DNA of 64,000 nucleotides. Origin: Mantis religiosa. Its lineage: Eukaryota > Arthropoda > Insecta > Mantodea > Mantidae. Under the pieces are notes generated by a model, which was given only the letters and a program-made list of their open reading frames with translations, was not told where the DNA came from and did not search any database. The first letter of the stretch is position 1, and every line of letters starts with the position of its first letter. Made by a program: the position numbers and the translations under genes. Shown one piece after another: positions 34,738 to 46,945 of this stretch. The stretch is taken from contig CM060947.1 in assembly GCA_030765055.1 (NCBI GenBank), positions 103,555,862 through 103,619,861 on the forward strand, in the 5' to 3' direction.

Positions 34738-34953
34738 GTAGCAAACTTTCGTACAGGTCGGCTTGAGGCAAAGTTTGAAGATTCTGAGCCGGAATTTTCC
34801 CCGGATGAGTTAACTTACTTCAAGCATGCTCATATAACCTCATGTGATGTAGAACGTAATTTCTCCAGATATAAGAACTTTTTGTCTGACAGTTGCTAGT
34901 TTGACAATCTAAAAGTACACATTGTCATTGAAAGTAATTTTGTTGCTGATTAA
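34738..34953 (+). pseudogene. hAT transposase C-terminal dimerisation fragment
   Basis: One plus-strand frame with a single internal stop reads SPDELTYFKHAHITSCDVER, NFSRYKNFLSD, then FDNLKVHIVIESN and a terminal TAA. This is the hAT family C-terminal signature (TS-x-x-x-ER-x-FS-x-x-x, then a helix with NL-x-x-x). The rest of the transposase is missing or unreadable upstream. Confidence 0.75.
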
Positions 34954-35269
34954 AGCTAACTCCAGCTATGAATATTTTATTCATCTTAATTATTATTTCT
35001 TAAGTTATAACAGGTATTCTTTAGTTTAGGATCTTTTAAACTTAAGGATTCCATAAAGCGCTGAATTAAGAAGTAAAGAACGTCTTTTTTTCCTGCAGAA
35101 AGATTATGTTTGTGCATGAGTAATTATGAATCGTCAATTAATATATGATTAATAAATTCATTAAGCTATAATGGTCATATTTTTTCTTTTCAAGTCATAT
35201 TTAAGCTACTTTAGTTCATAATTGCGTGCATATTTTCCATTTTTGGTATCATAGAAATCCACCTCTTCT

Positions 35270-35640
35270 TCTTCTTCCCCTCCTTTTATTTATAGGGTCT
35301 CTTTACTATGAAAGTTCATATTAACGTCGAACTCACGGCTCTTTTGCTAACATGTACTTTCCTTCATCCTCCGGATAATCCCCAGGGGGTTTCTTGGATA
35401 TTTCCTCTCTCTTCAGTGTAGCGATTCTAGTTCTTCCCAGCGCCTCACATTCAAAAGTATGTGCTCAGCTGATTCTTCTACATCATTACATTTCCTACAT
35501 CCACTATCTCTTATTGTTCCAGTTCTATATAGGTGCTTTTTAAGATGGCAGTGTCCATTCAATAGTCCTACTACCTATCTTATATTTTCCCTGCTGAGTT
35601 CCAGCAGAATCCGCCCCTTAGTTATCACATTCACGCGCAT
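35270..35640 (-). pseudogene. Possible LINE C-terminal (cysteine/histidine) fragment
   Basis: The minus-strand text HTFECEALGRTRIATLKREE, then ISKKPPGDYPEDEGKYMLAK resembles the tail that follows the C-terminal zinc motif in many jockey/I-type LINEs. It is short and broken. Confidence 0.4.
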
Positions 35641-35649
35641 GTCAAATGC

Positions 35650-36680
35650 ATTTAATGCATGACGAGAGAACATTTTACAGGAAATTTCCATACTTCAAAT
35701 CAAAGAGCGCTTTTGTAGCTTTTAATCCTTCGTAATTACATAATCTTAGCTAAATATCACCTCTTTGAGATAATACTAACAGATATATTTATATTAGCTT
35801 TCTGTTGGTAATCTTTAAAATTGCATTTGTTCTCATTGACCTTTTTATAACAAAAGATAGAAAACAAGGAATGTGTAGTATTGACTGAAATATACACCTT
35901 TTTCTTCAACTTTCTCATAGCAATATTTAATTGAAACAAATGTTGCAATATTATGTCTAGGTATATCGGATATTTGTTTTTCCTTCCTCCTCCTTCCTTG
36001 CTTCCTTTCTCCCATCATTCGTCCTTTTCTTATCTTTCTTTCTTCAAATGAGCTCCTTGGCTGATTACTGTATTCATATTTTAATACAGTAAAGGCGACA
36101 GCGAATCCTTTCGTTAAGTGTGAGTCACCCATTCCGGTTTTGTTGCTTTGCGTAAAAGAAGCAAACAGGGGGGAAAAAAATCAGCCGTTAGCTGAAAGTG
36201 ACCCCTTTGTTATATCATGCTGGTTTCCCAGACCATTCGATTTCAGCACAACTACAAGATTCGATTACGATAATATCCCTTTCTCTTAATTCGTGAAATT
36301 TCTGTTTCCGGAAACTTCTCATCCAGGACCCGCCGATATAAAAAAGGATCACAAAAGCCAGCCTACAGCTTAGTTATGAGTTGATCAATGACATTTGGAG
36401 TTGTATTAGCGAAGTGTTCTACGTACTTCAAGCAGCTACAAGCAGCGTAAGTTCGTGCATGCAACAAAGCATAAAGAAACAGTAGACAGCAGTACTGTGT
36501 GTACTTGTAAAAAGTGAAAATGACTAACAATTCCGCTAACGATTTTACTGACAAAGTGGGTTTGCTGCAACATCACGCCAATATGGTCACATTGGGGTAA
36601 GGAAGCGGGATAAGAAACCACGATGGATGAAATACTTCAGAAATACTGCCTAAAATATACAAAATAGAGACGGAAATGAA
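35650..36680. other. Intron 1: nothing recognised
   Basis: AT-rich spacer with no supported feature. Confidence 0.4.
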
Positions 36681-36686
36681 ATCAGG

Positions 36687-37314
36687 TGTAATGGTACGTT
36701 TTGGTTGGAACTTTTTATATGAATATCCAGTTGGAAATTCTTGTTTTCTAATGGGACTAGTAGTGGTTCATGTAATGACAATATAAAAAATTTAACGGTT
36801 GCTAGGAAAGGAAAATCAATAATCTTGTTTCATGATGATGGAAAAATGCCGCGGTGAATATAAAAGTAATATATGGGATGCGATCAATAATCTTCAAAAA
36901 AGATATGTTCTGTAATCTTGATGGTGAGAAGACGATACAGAGGAGATAAAAAGTTTCGATAGTGATGAGTGGACATGCAGGAGTGAGCAATTTTATTTAA
37001 TTAACGGAAACTATTTATTAAGGAAGTAAGGATTTATTGATATCCTGGAGGTAATCTGCAATGATTGACTAGGAAAGAAAGTTCGAGTAAAATGTAATCC
37101 AGCTTATACAATTACATTATATATATATTACGAAATTGGACTTATCCAAAATTTTATTTATTTCACTCAAAACCACACCTGAAAAACGAGAGATCTCATG
37201 ACTTATTTAAGCAGGAACAATAATCAAGAAACAATTCAAACTACAACTAAGTAATCTTGTTACATCTGGCTTCCCGACCTGGGGCTTCGAAAACAGTCAA
37301 CGTGCATCCTATCT
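36687..37314 (+). repeat. Unclassified dispersed repeat, copy 1
   Basis: The inverted partner of 46946-47638. Shared landmarks are GAATATCCAGTTGGAAATTC near the left end, AGAAAGTTCGAGTAAAATGT in the middle, and CAAGAAACAATTCAAACTAC and CAGTCAACGTGCATCCTATC at the right end. No coding content or terminal inverted repeat was seen. Confidence 0.8.
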
Positions 37315-39425
37315 TCAACATAGAAATCTGGTGACAGAGGAATGGACAAAACGAAATTGAAAATGAAATCCGTAATGGACAGGATCGAATCGAAAATGAA
37401 AAGTGGGAAGGAGAATATGACGAGTGAAATAATGACTTGAACGCAATGGAATACTGAACCGCTCGGGAGCGAGCTAATGCCCATGACGCAAATCCCAGAT
37501 ATTGAGTTACAGAGATCGTATTAAGTCGTTTTGTTGTAATAACGAACAAAAATAGGAGGCCCCTAGTTAACCGACTGTGTGTGAAAATATTTCAATAAAA
37601 ATCTCTTAAAATGCACGAAATATTATAATTTCCAATAATATTAATCAACAAACGTAAGCGTAGTAACGTAGATAAATTTGCAAGTTTTGGGTTAAAGAGT
37701 AACGGAACTTAAACAAAGCCTTTGTTATGTTCTTAGTGTAGAGCAATAAGTGTTGTTTGCTTTCTCTGTCGCAAGAGAGAATTTATCTACCGATTCTAAT
37801 GGACAGAATTGTTTAGCTGTCGTTAAATTATAAAGGTTCAAGGAGAGAACCAATAAAGTTAAAGCTGAAATGGAAATAATCAAGGGAAGAAAGAAACACT
37901 TGTTCTGAGTAGGAAAATTCATAGAGTTACCGCAACTGATTTAAATTAATGATGCGGAAAATTTCGAGTCAGTCCTGCGAAATGACTTGCAGAATGAATC
38001 TGTATCACAAAGCAGTACCAACAGATGCTAATGTAATTTACGCAATGTTCAGCGCAAGACGCCCTAGACCAAATACTTAAAACCCGACAGTTTAAGTGAA
38101 GTTTATTGCGTAAACCGTTCCTTCTCCCACCATCCCTCTCGCAATACAATGAGGCTGACCCTGAGATAGCGCCTCTGTAGCTACATCAGCGAGGTGGGTA
38201 AAGACGAAAAGGCCATCGATGATTACTTCGACGAAAAGAGATTAGGGCGTACCACACACCACTCCAAGGGAAACGGCATTTGAAGGGGAGAATTTTATTG
38301 AAATTTACATGCAGTATCTTTAGAAGATGCTAAACTTAAAAACTGGTTTAAAATTATTGTAAATAGCAATTGCTAACATCCAAGACTTATAGGTGATCCA
38401 CGAATAAGTAGGTAGTTTTATAACGAATTCAGAATTAGAGGTTGCTGTTGATAATCTGTAGATTTATGAATCAGATTCAATTTAAATTTGATAAAAAAAA
38501 TCCCAATCTTAAATGTTGAAATCTTATCTGACCATTGAAAACAGTACTAGAATGCATAAACGTTTCAAAATAGATAGTACTGGCGTTACCATCAGGCGCT
38601 GTCATTTATTACACGTTTCCTCAATATTTTATATGTTGACTCGATCTATAAGTAACAAATATGTTTTAGCAACGTTCCATGATGTTATTAGATGTATGGC
38701 ACGTTGCTCCATTTTGCTGGAAATAACCTTCTCTCAATTCGATATCATCTCCGTAGGTAATACATAAAAATAGACGTACAAAATATATTTCTATTAACCT
38801 TGTGTGATGAGGTCCGTTATTATTGGTTTGAATTTTCTAATCGTTTATGAACTTTGCTTTTTCTGCCATATGCATAATACGGACAGGAAATATTACATTC
38901 CATTAAACAAATTACATGTCGAGATTTCAGGTAAATGCGTGATTTGAGGCCCTTAATACGGCATACCTGCATGCAATATATTTAGTAAACATTGGAGTCT
39001 ACCCATAAATTCGATTCGAGGTTCCACGCGTTTTAAGACTCTCCAAATCTAAATAAAATCGTTTCTTTTTTAGGAAACAGTGCTTCCTTTTCCAGCCTGT
39101 GTATATCTGTATAAGTTTCTGTTTGTGTGTTTGTTATCACCAAAACTAGAACTTTAAAAGCCGTTAAACATACAACGCGATACTTACGTTCAGCTTCTTC
39201 CACAGATGCCGAATGAAGAACTTTCAAGAAAAGCATTCTAACACAAAGTTCATTTACACTGAAAACTTTTCGCCATTGTTATTTTTTATTATTAAAAATA
39301 GTTCTGCCGAATTTGTTAAAAATAGCATATATGTAATATAAATGGATTATTCAATAGCACTACCCAGTATATACAATAAACATTTTACTCTTGTCTTCAT
39401 AGAGGTGTCTTTTGTTCACTGAAAA
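37315..39425. other. Intron 1: nothing recognised apart from the candidate exon at 39188-39236
   Basis: No repeat family or coding similarity was seen. Confidence 0.4.
39188..39236 (-). CDS. Candidate alternative first coding exon of the transporter
   Basis: ATG at 39236 opens MLFLKVLHSASVEEAE and stops one base into an Arg codon at a perfect donor, GTAAGT. It sits in intron 1 on the same strand. Its phase-1 end would join in frame to exon 2, just as the 50344 exon does. An acceptor-like GTTTTCAG lies about 23 nt upstream of the ATG. Similar alternative starts are common in transporter genes, but an open 49-nt stretch with a good donor can arise by chance. No transcript evidence is available here. 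Confidence 0.3.
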
Positions 39426-39440
39426 AGTACAGATATCCTG

Positions 39441-39554
39441 GATGGAGTCAACATGAAAAATTCAATGCCATGGCCGGGATTTGAACCACGGATCTCCTGC
39501 CGTATATATACGGCTAGTGTGGAGAAATGATTAATTTCCATCAATTAACTAAAA
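39441..39554 (+). mobile_element. SINE family D, short fold-back copy with target duplication
   Basis: Flanked by TACAGATATCCTG (39428-39440 and 39555-39567). The inverted arm reads AAAATTCAATGCCATGGCCG and GGATTTGAACCACGGATC. The sense tail reads ACGGCTAGTGTGGAGAAATG, ATTAATTTCC, ending in an A-rich stretch. Confidence 0.85.
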
Positions 39555-39584
39555 TACAGATATCCTGTTTTCCTTTTTAATAAC

Positions 39585-40242
<658 letters not shown>

Positions 40243-40244
40243 TG

Positions 40245-41550
40245 GCCACCGTAGTGTATATAAGCTATAATCGCAATTTTTAAGAGTAGGTTGCTGTGTT
40301 TTTTTTTTTTTTTCGAAATTCCGTTATCTTTGTATGGCTATGATAAACAAATACTGAAGTTCAGAAAAGTAGAGTAAACGTAAACTAAAAAATCCCACCA
40401 ATAATAAAGAATACTTCAGAAATGGTTCATGCCAAAAGCATTTTTATTTTGCGTAAACAATGTCTACATTTTTGTACAGTAAGGGTTGAGGACAGTTTAA
40501 CAATTGCATAGTCATTCAGAATGAATAGGGTTTCAGAAGCCGATTTCAGAATTTCTTAAATGTGTTGTATTTTAATAAAAATCGTTAACATATTTTTGAG
40601 AAGATGAAATATTGGGAAAAAAAAAGTCTCATGTAAAGGATAGTTTGTGGCGATGGACATTTTAAAATCCTCACATCTCATCTTTGGTTGATGTTGAACT
40701 TAATGTCAAGTTTTTATCGATATTTGCTTTTTCCAGTTTGGGTGTTCAGAAACAGATATGCTGTTCACAAACAATGAATTACTCGTAAATACATGCTAAC
40801 CTTTTTTGATAATGCTTTTCTTGTGTTCAGGGGGACTCAAAACACGTACTTCGTTGAAAATCTGACATCAGTTTTTTTATTTCTTTTATGATAGGAAAGA
40901 CACTTTAAAGTGAAACCAGAATTCAAACGAGTAGCGGATGTTAATGTTTGAATCGGTCACCGAATTGGATGTTTATTACTTCAGCCTGATTACAAATAAG
41001 AGCGCCTTCAGAAGAATACAAAATCTTCAAGGGTAATGAAAGCCAATTCAGTTGTTCCCGATGATATACCTTGGAAATAGGACATATAGATAAAAATTGC
41101 GCCTTCGTGCTGGATGGAAAACTGGCTCCAGTATCTTCTGAACGGTTCAGATGTTGTCTCAGATAATATGGTTCTTAAAGGTCAGTGATGGACTTTGTCT
41201 GGACCGACGACCTTAGATTTCTTTACATTTTTTGCTGTTTTACTTCACTTGAAAGAAACTGTTACAGGTACTTAACATAATATCATGAGGTTGTAACTCA
41301 AATTCATGAGCAGTTTTCTATATGGATGTTATGTAAATTTGCTTACATTCAATTTTCTTATCGTTATGCGGACGAGAAAAGTAATTTTAAATTTTAAAGA
41401 AAGTGATTGTTGCCTGTAATAATTCTCTTTAATAAATTCTTCGAGGTTTAAAAGATTAAAACCATGGACTTATCCGTGCAGTACTTAGGCATTATACACC
41501 AAAATGTCTCTTCTTTTTTGTTATTTTGGAATCGTATTTAAAACATCTGT
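40245..41550. other. Intron 1: nothing recognised
   Basis: AT-rich spacer with no supported feature. Confidence 0.4.
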
Positions 41551-41798
41551 GCCCGATTTCACCAACAGATGTTAAACTTGACGTTAAAAAATGTAATGTA
41601 ACAATTATCACAGCGCTAACACTAATGTTAAATTTCTTGCATTTCACCAACCTTTTTTTCTGAAAATGTTAACAAACACGTTTAACGCCAAGAAACTTGT
41701 AAACATCACAACTATAGAAGGCTATGGATGAGTCGCATTATTTTCTGAAAGTACTGCGATGCGCTTTTGTTTTCATTTTCCTCTGCACAAGCTGAAAA

Positions 41799-42059
41799 AT
41801 GGCAGATGAACATCATAAATAAAGCCGTGAGACAAATTTCTCATCGATGGAGAAATAATTGTTAATTGAATAGGTGACCAAATGTAAGGATATAGTGGAA
41901 AGTAATAGGACGGATGCGGTGAATGTAAGAGAGAAAGATGTCACGGGGAAAATATTGGAAATGGATTTAATTCAAATGCATGTATCACTACTACAAGCAC
42001 CAAACAACTTGTCAGTATTACGTAAATTTAAAAGGAGGTGCGAAGGACAAATGACTTAA
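41799..42059 (+). pseudogene. Myb/SANT-like (Harbinger accessory) protein remnant
   Basis: Begins MADEHHK, then ETNFSSMEK, LLIE and TKCKDIVESNRTDAVNVREK. It follows the pattern NFS-x-x-EK-x-LLIELV-x-K-x-KDI-x-E-x-K-x-TDAV-x-x-x-EK of PIF/Harbinger DNA-binding partners. Stops interrupt the N-terminal part, and the C terminus runs into unrelated text. Confidence 0.6.
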
Positions 42060-42360
42060 ACGTTTCAAGACGGGAGGTGGACAGTGTATTATCCACATAA
42101 TTCACTGAATTACAAAATCGCAAGGTTATTTATACTTGAAGCAAAGGCGAGATCGGCATATTGCTTTCGATGCATATTCTAACTCATTATTACGTACATT
42201 TAAAACGAGGTGCGAAGAAGGACAAGTGACTTGAACGTTTCAAGACGGCAGGTGGACAGTGTATTATCCACATAATTCAGTGACATATAAAATCGCAAGG
42301 TTATTAATACTTGAAGCAAAGGCAAGATCGCCATATTCCTTTCGATGCATGTTCTAACCT
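42012..42360. repeat. Tandem duplication, 175-bp period, inside the Harbinger-like element
   Basis: CGTTTCAAGACGG recurs at 42061 and 42236, followed in both by GGTGGACAGTGTATTATCCA and later ACTTGAAGCAAAGGC. Copies differ at a few sites. Confidence 0.9.
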
Positions 42361-42929
42361 CTCTTGTACTTCCGCAGCTTCATAGCAACACGTTTCGACA
42401 GTCTATACCTCCGTAAAAATGTTTCTTCGGATAGCTCCTCAAAATCATTTTTCCTCATAGGCCGTATTCTATTACGAATGTCATTTACACGGTCTTAAAT
42501 ATAGCAAATCGACATCAACAGCTGAGTTCATACTCGCCATCTTGACTATTTACAATTGTTAAGGAGTTAACATCAGAAATTTGGCTTCTTAGTTTAACAA
42601 GAGATTTAAAACGCGTGTTACGCTAACACTTGTTGGTGAAATGCAATTTTATTTTAACTATTGCTAAACTCGTGTTAAGTCTTAACATCTGTTGGTGAAA
42701 TCGGGCATTGGTGTATTGTACTCACATGACGTTCTCCATCCTTGTACAAACTTCTTACAAACGCATTTCGTATTGAGATAAACATTTGCAGAAATTATCT
42801 TATTGCATATTTATTGTAGGTGCAAAGGTAAAAAGAATGCAATATACCTTAAGCAAGTCAAATGTTTTAAAAGCTGGTATCTATGTGATGGCTTTAAAAT
42901 TCCATTTTGTTTACATGAACAAGACCAAA

Positions 42930-43190
42930 AACCTCAGTCGGTAGAGCATCTGCCTGCCGTGCTAGGGGTCCCGGGTTCGATTCCCGGCCGTGGGGGTGGG
43001 GATTTTTCTCCGACCAGGATAATTCCCCATCTTCCCCAGAGTCTGGAAGTATGAATGAGGGTGTGAATGTGTGCGTGATCTAATGATTAAACCCAACGAA
43101 TACGAGTTAACACCTTCGGTATATTCCAAAGGAGAACGGCCGCCTATATGACCATTGGAGTTAAAGGCGGGGTATAAATGGAACAAGAAA
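42930..43190 (+). mobile_element. tRNA-derived SINE, family E
   Basis: The head CCTCAGTCGGTAGAGCATCT is an A-box/D-arm and CCGGGTTCGATTCCCGGCCG is a near-perfect T arm. The body includes GGATAATTCCCCATCTTCCC and AACGGCCGCCTATATGACCA, with an A-rich tail. Only one copy was seen. The intact T arm suggests it is young. Confidence 0.85.
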
Positions 43191-43319
43191 AAAGAAGAAC
43201 AAAAACACGAATAACGACTTCCTAGTTCAGAAAAATATAACATTTGAAATTTTAAACCAATATCAAGGGATACTTGGAAAATGGCTAACTCCACAAAAGA
43301 ATTATTTAACGTAAATATC

Positions 43320-43830
43320 GAGCGGGATGTCTCAGGACGTTTCGTCTGTGGTCCGTATTTGAGAGGCCCGAGTTCGATTCCCGTGGTGGACGTACATGAC
43401 CCATGGATTTTTTTCGGGTTTTTCTCGGTTAGCCAGGCGAATGCTAGGTAGGTTAGTTATATCTCCATTTCATCTCCATTATCATTTCGCATCTCTCATC
43501 TCCTTCAGGGTAGAAATGTCGGCGGATGTCTTTTTGCTGCATGGCGGGATAATATGCTCTGAGTGAACCACTTCCTTCTCCGGTAGGACCGTCTCTAGTC
43601 TCCGAGCCGAGTCTGATGGGGTCGTTTCCGGATTTCAGTCGGGTAGTTGCCGGTTGTACTGGCCTGCGGAGGAGTTTCCAACTCGTAAGACATGTACATA
43701 AGAACTCTTCCCTTTGCGCCGTCGTGGCTCCTTGTCTACTCTCGCCTCATCCTTCCTTCCGGGAATACCCCACTTGGGGCATAGGTACAATAGATCAAGA
43801 CTGGTCGCAGTGGCGAATCTCCTCCATAAA
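43320..43830 (+). mobile_element. Long SINE, family C, copy 1
   Basis: The tRNA-like head GAGCGGGATGTCTCAGGACG ends in CCCGAGTTCGATTCCCGTGG (B box). The body shares GCGAATGCTAGGTAGGTTAG, CATTTCATCTCCATTATCAT, TGGCGGGATAATATGCTCTG and CGCCTCATCCTTCCTTCCGG with copy 2. Confidence 0.88.
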
Positions 43831-44112
43831 GTAGTGCAATCCAATTTATCATAGATTATATACTTTAATGAGATTTACATTTCTATGTAGTAAGATTTTA
43901 TCTATTCCTAACGGATTACAGGAAGTCTTCAGAGCATATTCCCAGAAAATTCAAGATAGGCATTTTATTCATCATAAAGATATCTTAGACAAAAGGTATT
44001 TTAATGCAAATTGTTAGAGCCGTTTTCGGGAAATCGCTTTCGAAAAATTTCCCATGTAAATGCTGGTTTATGGTGAAAGATTTTCTTGAAAATATTTATG
44101 TCGCATCTTACC

Positions 44113-44691
44113 GAGCGGGATGGCTCAGGTGGTTTCCTCTGTGGCCCACATTCGGGAGGCCCGGGTTCGATTCCCGTGGTCGAACTACCTAGTCGGGCGT
44201 TTTCCCGGGTCGCTAGGCGAATGCTGGGTAGGTTAATTACATCCCCCGAATTTCTTGTTCCTCCATTTCATCTCCATTATCATTTCACATCATCTCTTAT
44301 CTGGTGGTCTCTTTCAGGGTAGAAGTGTCGGTGGGTGTCTCGGCGGTGCATGGCGGGATGATATGCTCTGAGGAAAACTACTTCCTCTTCCGGTAGGTCA
44401 GTTGCCGGTCTGCGCTCCTCTGCCGGGACCATTTCGGGACCGCCAGACAGGGACCTTTGGGGCTCGGCTGCTGGGCTCGTTGCCGTCTCGCTTTAGGGGA
44501 GCATGTTCGTTGTCCTGGCCTGTCGGGGGAAGTCTCTATCCAGGTAAAGTGTAGGGACCCTGTCCTCTGTACTGCTGTGGCTCCTTGGGTCGGCCGCCCT
44601 CTGTCTCCTTCGCCTCATCCTTCCTCCCAGGGTTGCCCCCCTTGGGGGGATAGGAACAATGGGCCCAGCATGGTGGCCTAAGTACCGAATC

Positions 44692-44695
<4 letters not shown>
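44113..44695 (+). mobile_element. Long SINE, family C, copy 2
   Basis: The head GAGCGGGATGGCTCAGGTGG ends in CCCGGGTTCGATTCCCGTGG. It is about 580 bp, colinear with copy 1 in the same orientation, and ends at GGGCCCAGCATGGTGGCCTA, then a CA microsatellite. A fragment of its 3' end is at 20608. Confidence 0.9.
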
Positions 44696-44777
<82 letters not shown>

Positions 44778-44779
44778 AC
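44696..44779. repeat. (CA)n microsatellite at the 3' end of SINE C
   Basis: Begins directly at the SINE 3' end, so it probably grew from the SINE tail. Confidence 0.95.
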
Positions 44780-45125
44780 GTATACCTTTTTGAAAGGCCT
44801 TTTTGGAATCTTTGGCTGGAATGGAACACCATCTCAATATACTATGCTCATGGCAGAAAAATAAAAATATCTAAGGGCCCACTCTAATGATAGGGATTTT
44901 ATTTTTAATATATTTATAGGTATATAACTAGGCAGTTGTGGTAAATAGTTAGGTTGGCAGATTGACTTTTGCAGTAAATGAAGTTCCCAACAAGTGAAGG
45001 ATACAGGTTTTGGCCTAAATTAGTTGATCTGACTAATCTTGATTAATCTTGCTTTAGATTGAAATCCATACCATCACCAGTGTGTCACACTGTTTAACTT
45101 AAGCAACCATTCTTTCCCCACCTAG

Positions 45126-45262
45126 TGTTTTTTCCAGGGTTTTCCCTTATCCTGAAAGATGAATTTCCGACAAGTCTAAGTTCTGCGGAACCTGACCTCG
45201 TTTGAGCATCATTTCATTCATCGTCCTATATGCCTTAACGTTGGAGGACGTAAATTAAAAAA
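45126..45262 (+). mobile_element. SINE family A, 5'-truncated copy
   Basis: TTCCAGGGTTTTCCCTTATC and TTAACGTTGGAGGACGTAAA, with an A-rich tail. The tRNA head is missing. Confidence 0.85.
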
Positions 45263-45269
45263 AAGAACG

Positions 45270-45955
45270 GCAGTCGTTTCCAGAAATCAGTCCTTGAATG
45301 CGGAAGTGATCTGTGTAAGGAGTGAAACTTTATGTGTAAATTGCCGTAATTCCTGTAATTCTCAGAAATCTACTTGACACTATTACCGAAAGTCAATAAA
45401 GGTGTATTATAAACATTGCTAGCACATGACCACTGAAATTAGAGTTTTATCTGTAAATGAATATAAGTTTAATGTCTATTGTGTATATAACAGAACAGAA
45501 TTTAAAATAGTAGAAATTGTTACATTGTTATTGTTTATAGGTAGAAACTTCAAAGATTAAAACACTAAACAAAAATAAATCTACATAAACAGTTTAAACA
45601 AAAACATGTTCATTATGAGTACACATTTTAATATTACTCTCTTCCTATTTACCTTTACCTAAATGCTTTAGTAAAGAAGTCAAATGGCTTAAAACTTCTC
45701 TTAACTATCTGCGTATAACATTTGACAGTCTGAATGGTAAACAGATAATCTGCGCGCTCACCCCACACTGTTTCTGCAGTGTGGTTAACCTAAAAAACAC
45801 AATTCAGCCAAATTTCTGTAAGATAAGCGAAGATATGCGCCAAGTTATGAGATGTGGCAACAGACAATTGAACTCCATCCGATATGCTGTATGCTTATAT
45901 ATTTACTGTTATAAAACACATGAAAGTAGAAAACAAATATGACAGCTATAAACAC
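45270..45955. other. Intron 1: nothing recognised
   Basis: AT-rich spacer with no supported feature. Confidence 0.4.
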
Positions 45956-45959
45956 TCAC

Positions 45960-46260
45960 TCGCTTTGTGATTCTTTCTACTGCGTCACTTTCATCGCTTG
46001 TATCTTTTAATGTGTTAATAATTTCATTAATTGCATTTTCTATTACACCATCGTTTCTCCAATATTGCATTTCCAGCTCTTGGACCTTCTTAGCGTATCC
46101 TTCCCAATCCGTCGCTTCTATAGTAAGTTTCCGCAGGTATGTGGCTCTCGTTAATATTGCGTACTTTGTAAACATTCTTTATTTTTGCCCACGCCAGCTC
46201 AGTTGCTTTCAGATCACAGTTATACGGAGGTAGACGAAAAATAGTGTGTCCCCTTTTGAG
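45960..46260 (-). pseudogene. IS630/Tc1-mariner-like transposase, C-terminal region
   Basis: In shifted frames the minus strand reads RLPPYNCDLKATELAWAKIK and then KVQELEMQYWRNDGVIENAI, NEIINTLKDTSDESD. This resembles the C terminus of insect DDE transposases (LPPYHC-x-LNPIE-x-VW-x-x-K, then an E-x-x-x-WE-x-D-x-x helix and an acidic tail). The catalytic NPIE is changed (KATE). One frameshift lies near 46130. Confidence 0.65.
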
Positions 46261-46648
46261 AGCCATAACACTGACAACATAGTCTTGTTATTAGATTTGT
46301 TGTAAACTGCTTAGATAATAATTAACCTCAACATTGATCAAAATTAAATGGCGTAGTGTGAAAGATTACCATATTAGCCACTAGAGGTCACAATGTGTAA
46401 CGCATTTCCTGTTTCAAAGTTGTCAACTGTGTTTACGGAAATAGGCGAAACCTACCGAATGAGGACTTGGGACCCGAACGCTCAAGAGATCTTGCGCATA
46501 TAGTAATTAGTGCTATCGCCAAATAACTACAACCTTCCCGTAGTTTCGCTTTCTCGAACGTTCCAGAGCTGTGTGGAAATTCCCGCAAGCGCTCTTGCAA
46601 GTTTCGGGAAGTTTGGCTAAGTGAATCTGGTTGAATGAGTAAGTATAT

Positions 46649-46682
46649 GAGTGAGTGAGTGAGTGAGTGAGTGAATGAGTGA
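46649..46682. repeat. (GAGT)n short tandem repeat
   Basis: GTGAGTGAGTGAGTGAGTGA with one GAAT variant. Confidence 0.9.
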
Positions 46683-46945
46683 GGGAACTAGGGCGTACGT
46701 TACTGGTACAACGCAAGTGCTGATCTCTGAGCGAGCTGGAGACAACTGTGGCGACTGTATGTGTGATGTAACACAACGAAGTCTCAGCGAAGGTTGAAAT
46801 AGGTCATTAAAGTGGCACTGAAAACTGAGTGATGTAACGGTTTGAAAATTAGCCTAAATCAGAATATGTAAAACATGTAAACAGCCGCTGTATTTAGAGT
46901 CCTGACTCTCACTTTAAGAATTGTGGCGCTATTATAACTCACAGC

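Larger units (their letters stand above)
41551..42706. mobile_element. PIF/Harbinger-like element, internally deleted
   Basis: The outer ends are identical inverted repeats of 25 bp (GCCCGATTTCACCAACAGAT, GTTAA). A second inverted motif, GCATTTCACCAAC, lies about 85 bp inside on the left and about 60 bp inside on the right. The plus-strand text at about 41800-42000 resembles the Myb/SANT-like second protein of animal Harbingers. The minus strand at about 42530-42360 starts MASMNSAVDVDLL and resembles a transposase N terminus. The catalytic domain is absent. No target duplication could be confirmed. Confidence 0.7.

Noticed and set aside
45909..46175. Host exon with a good open frame
   Set aside because: It reads as a transposase C terminus and continues upstream in another frame.
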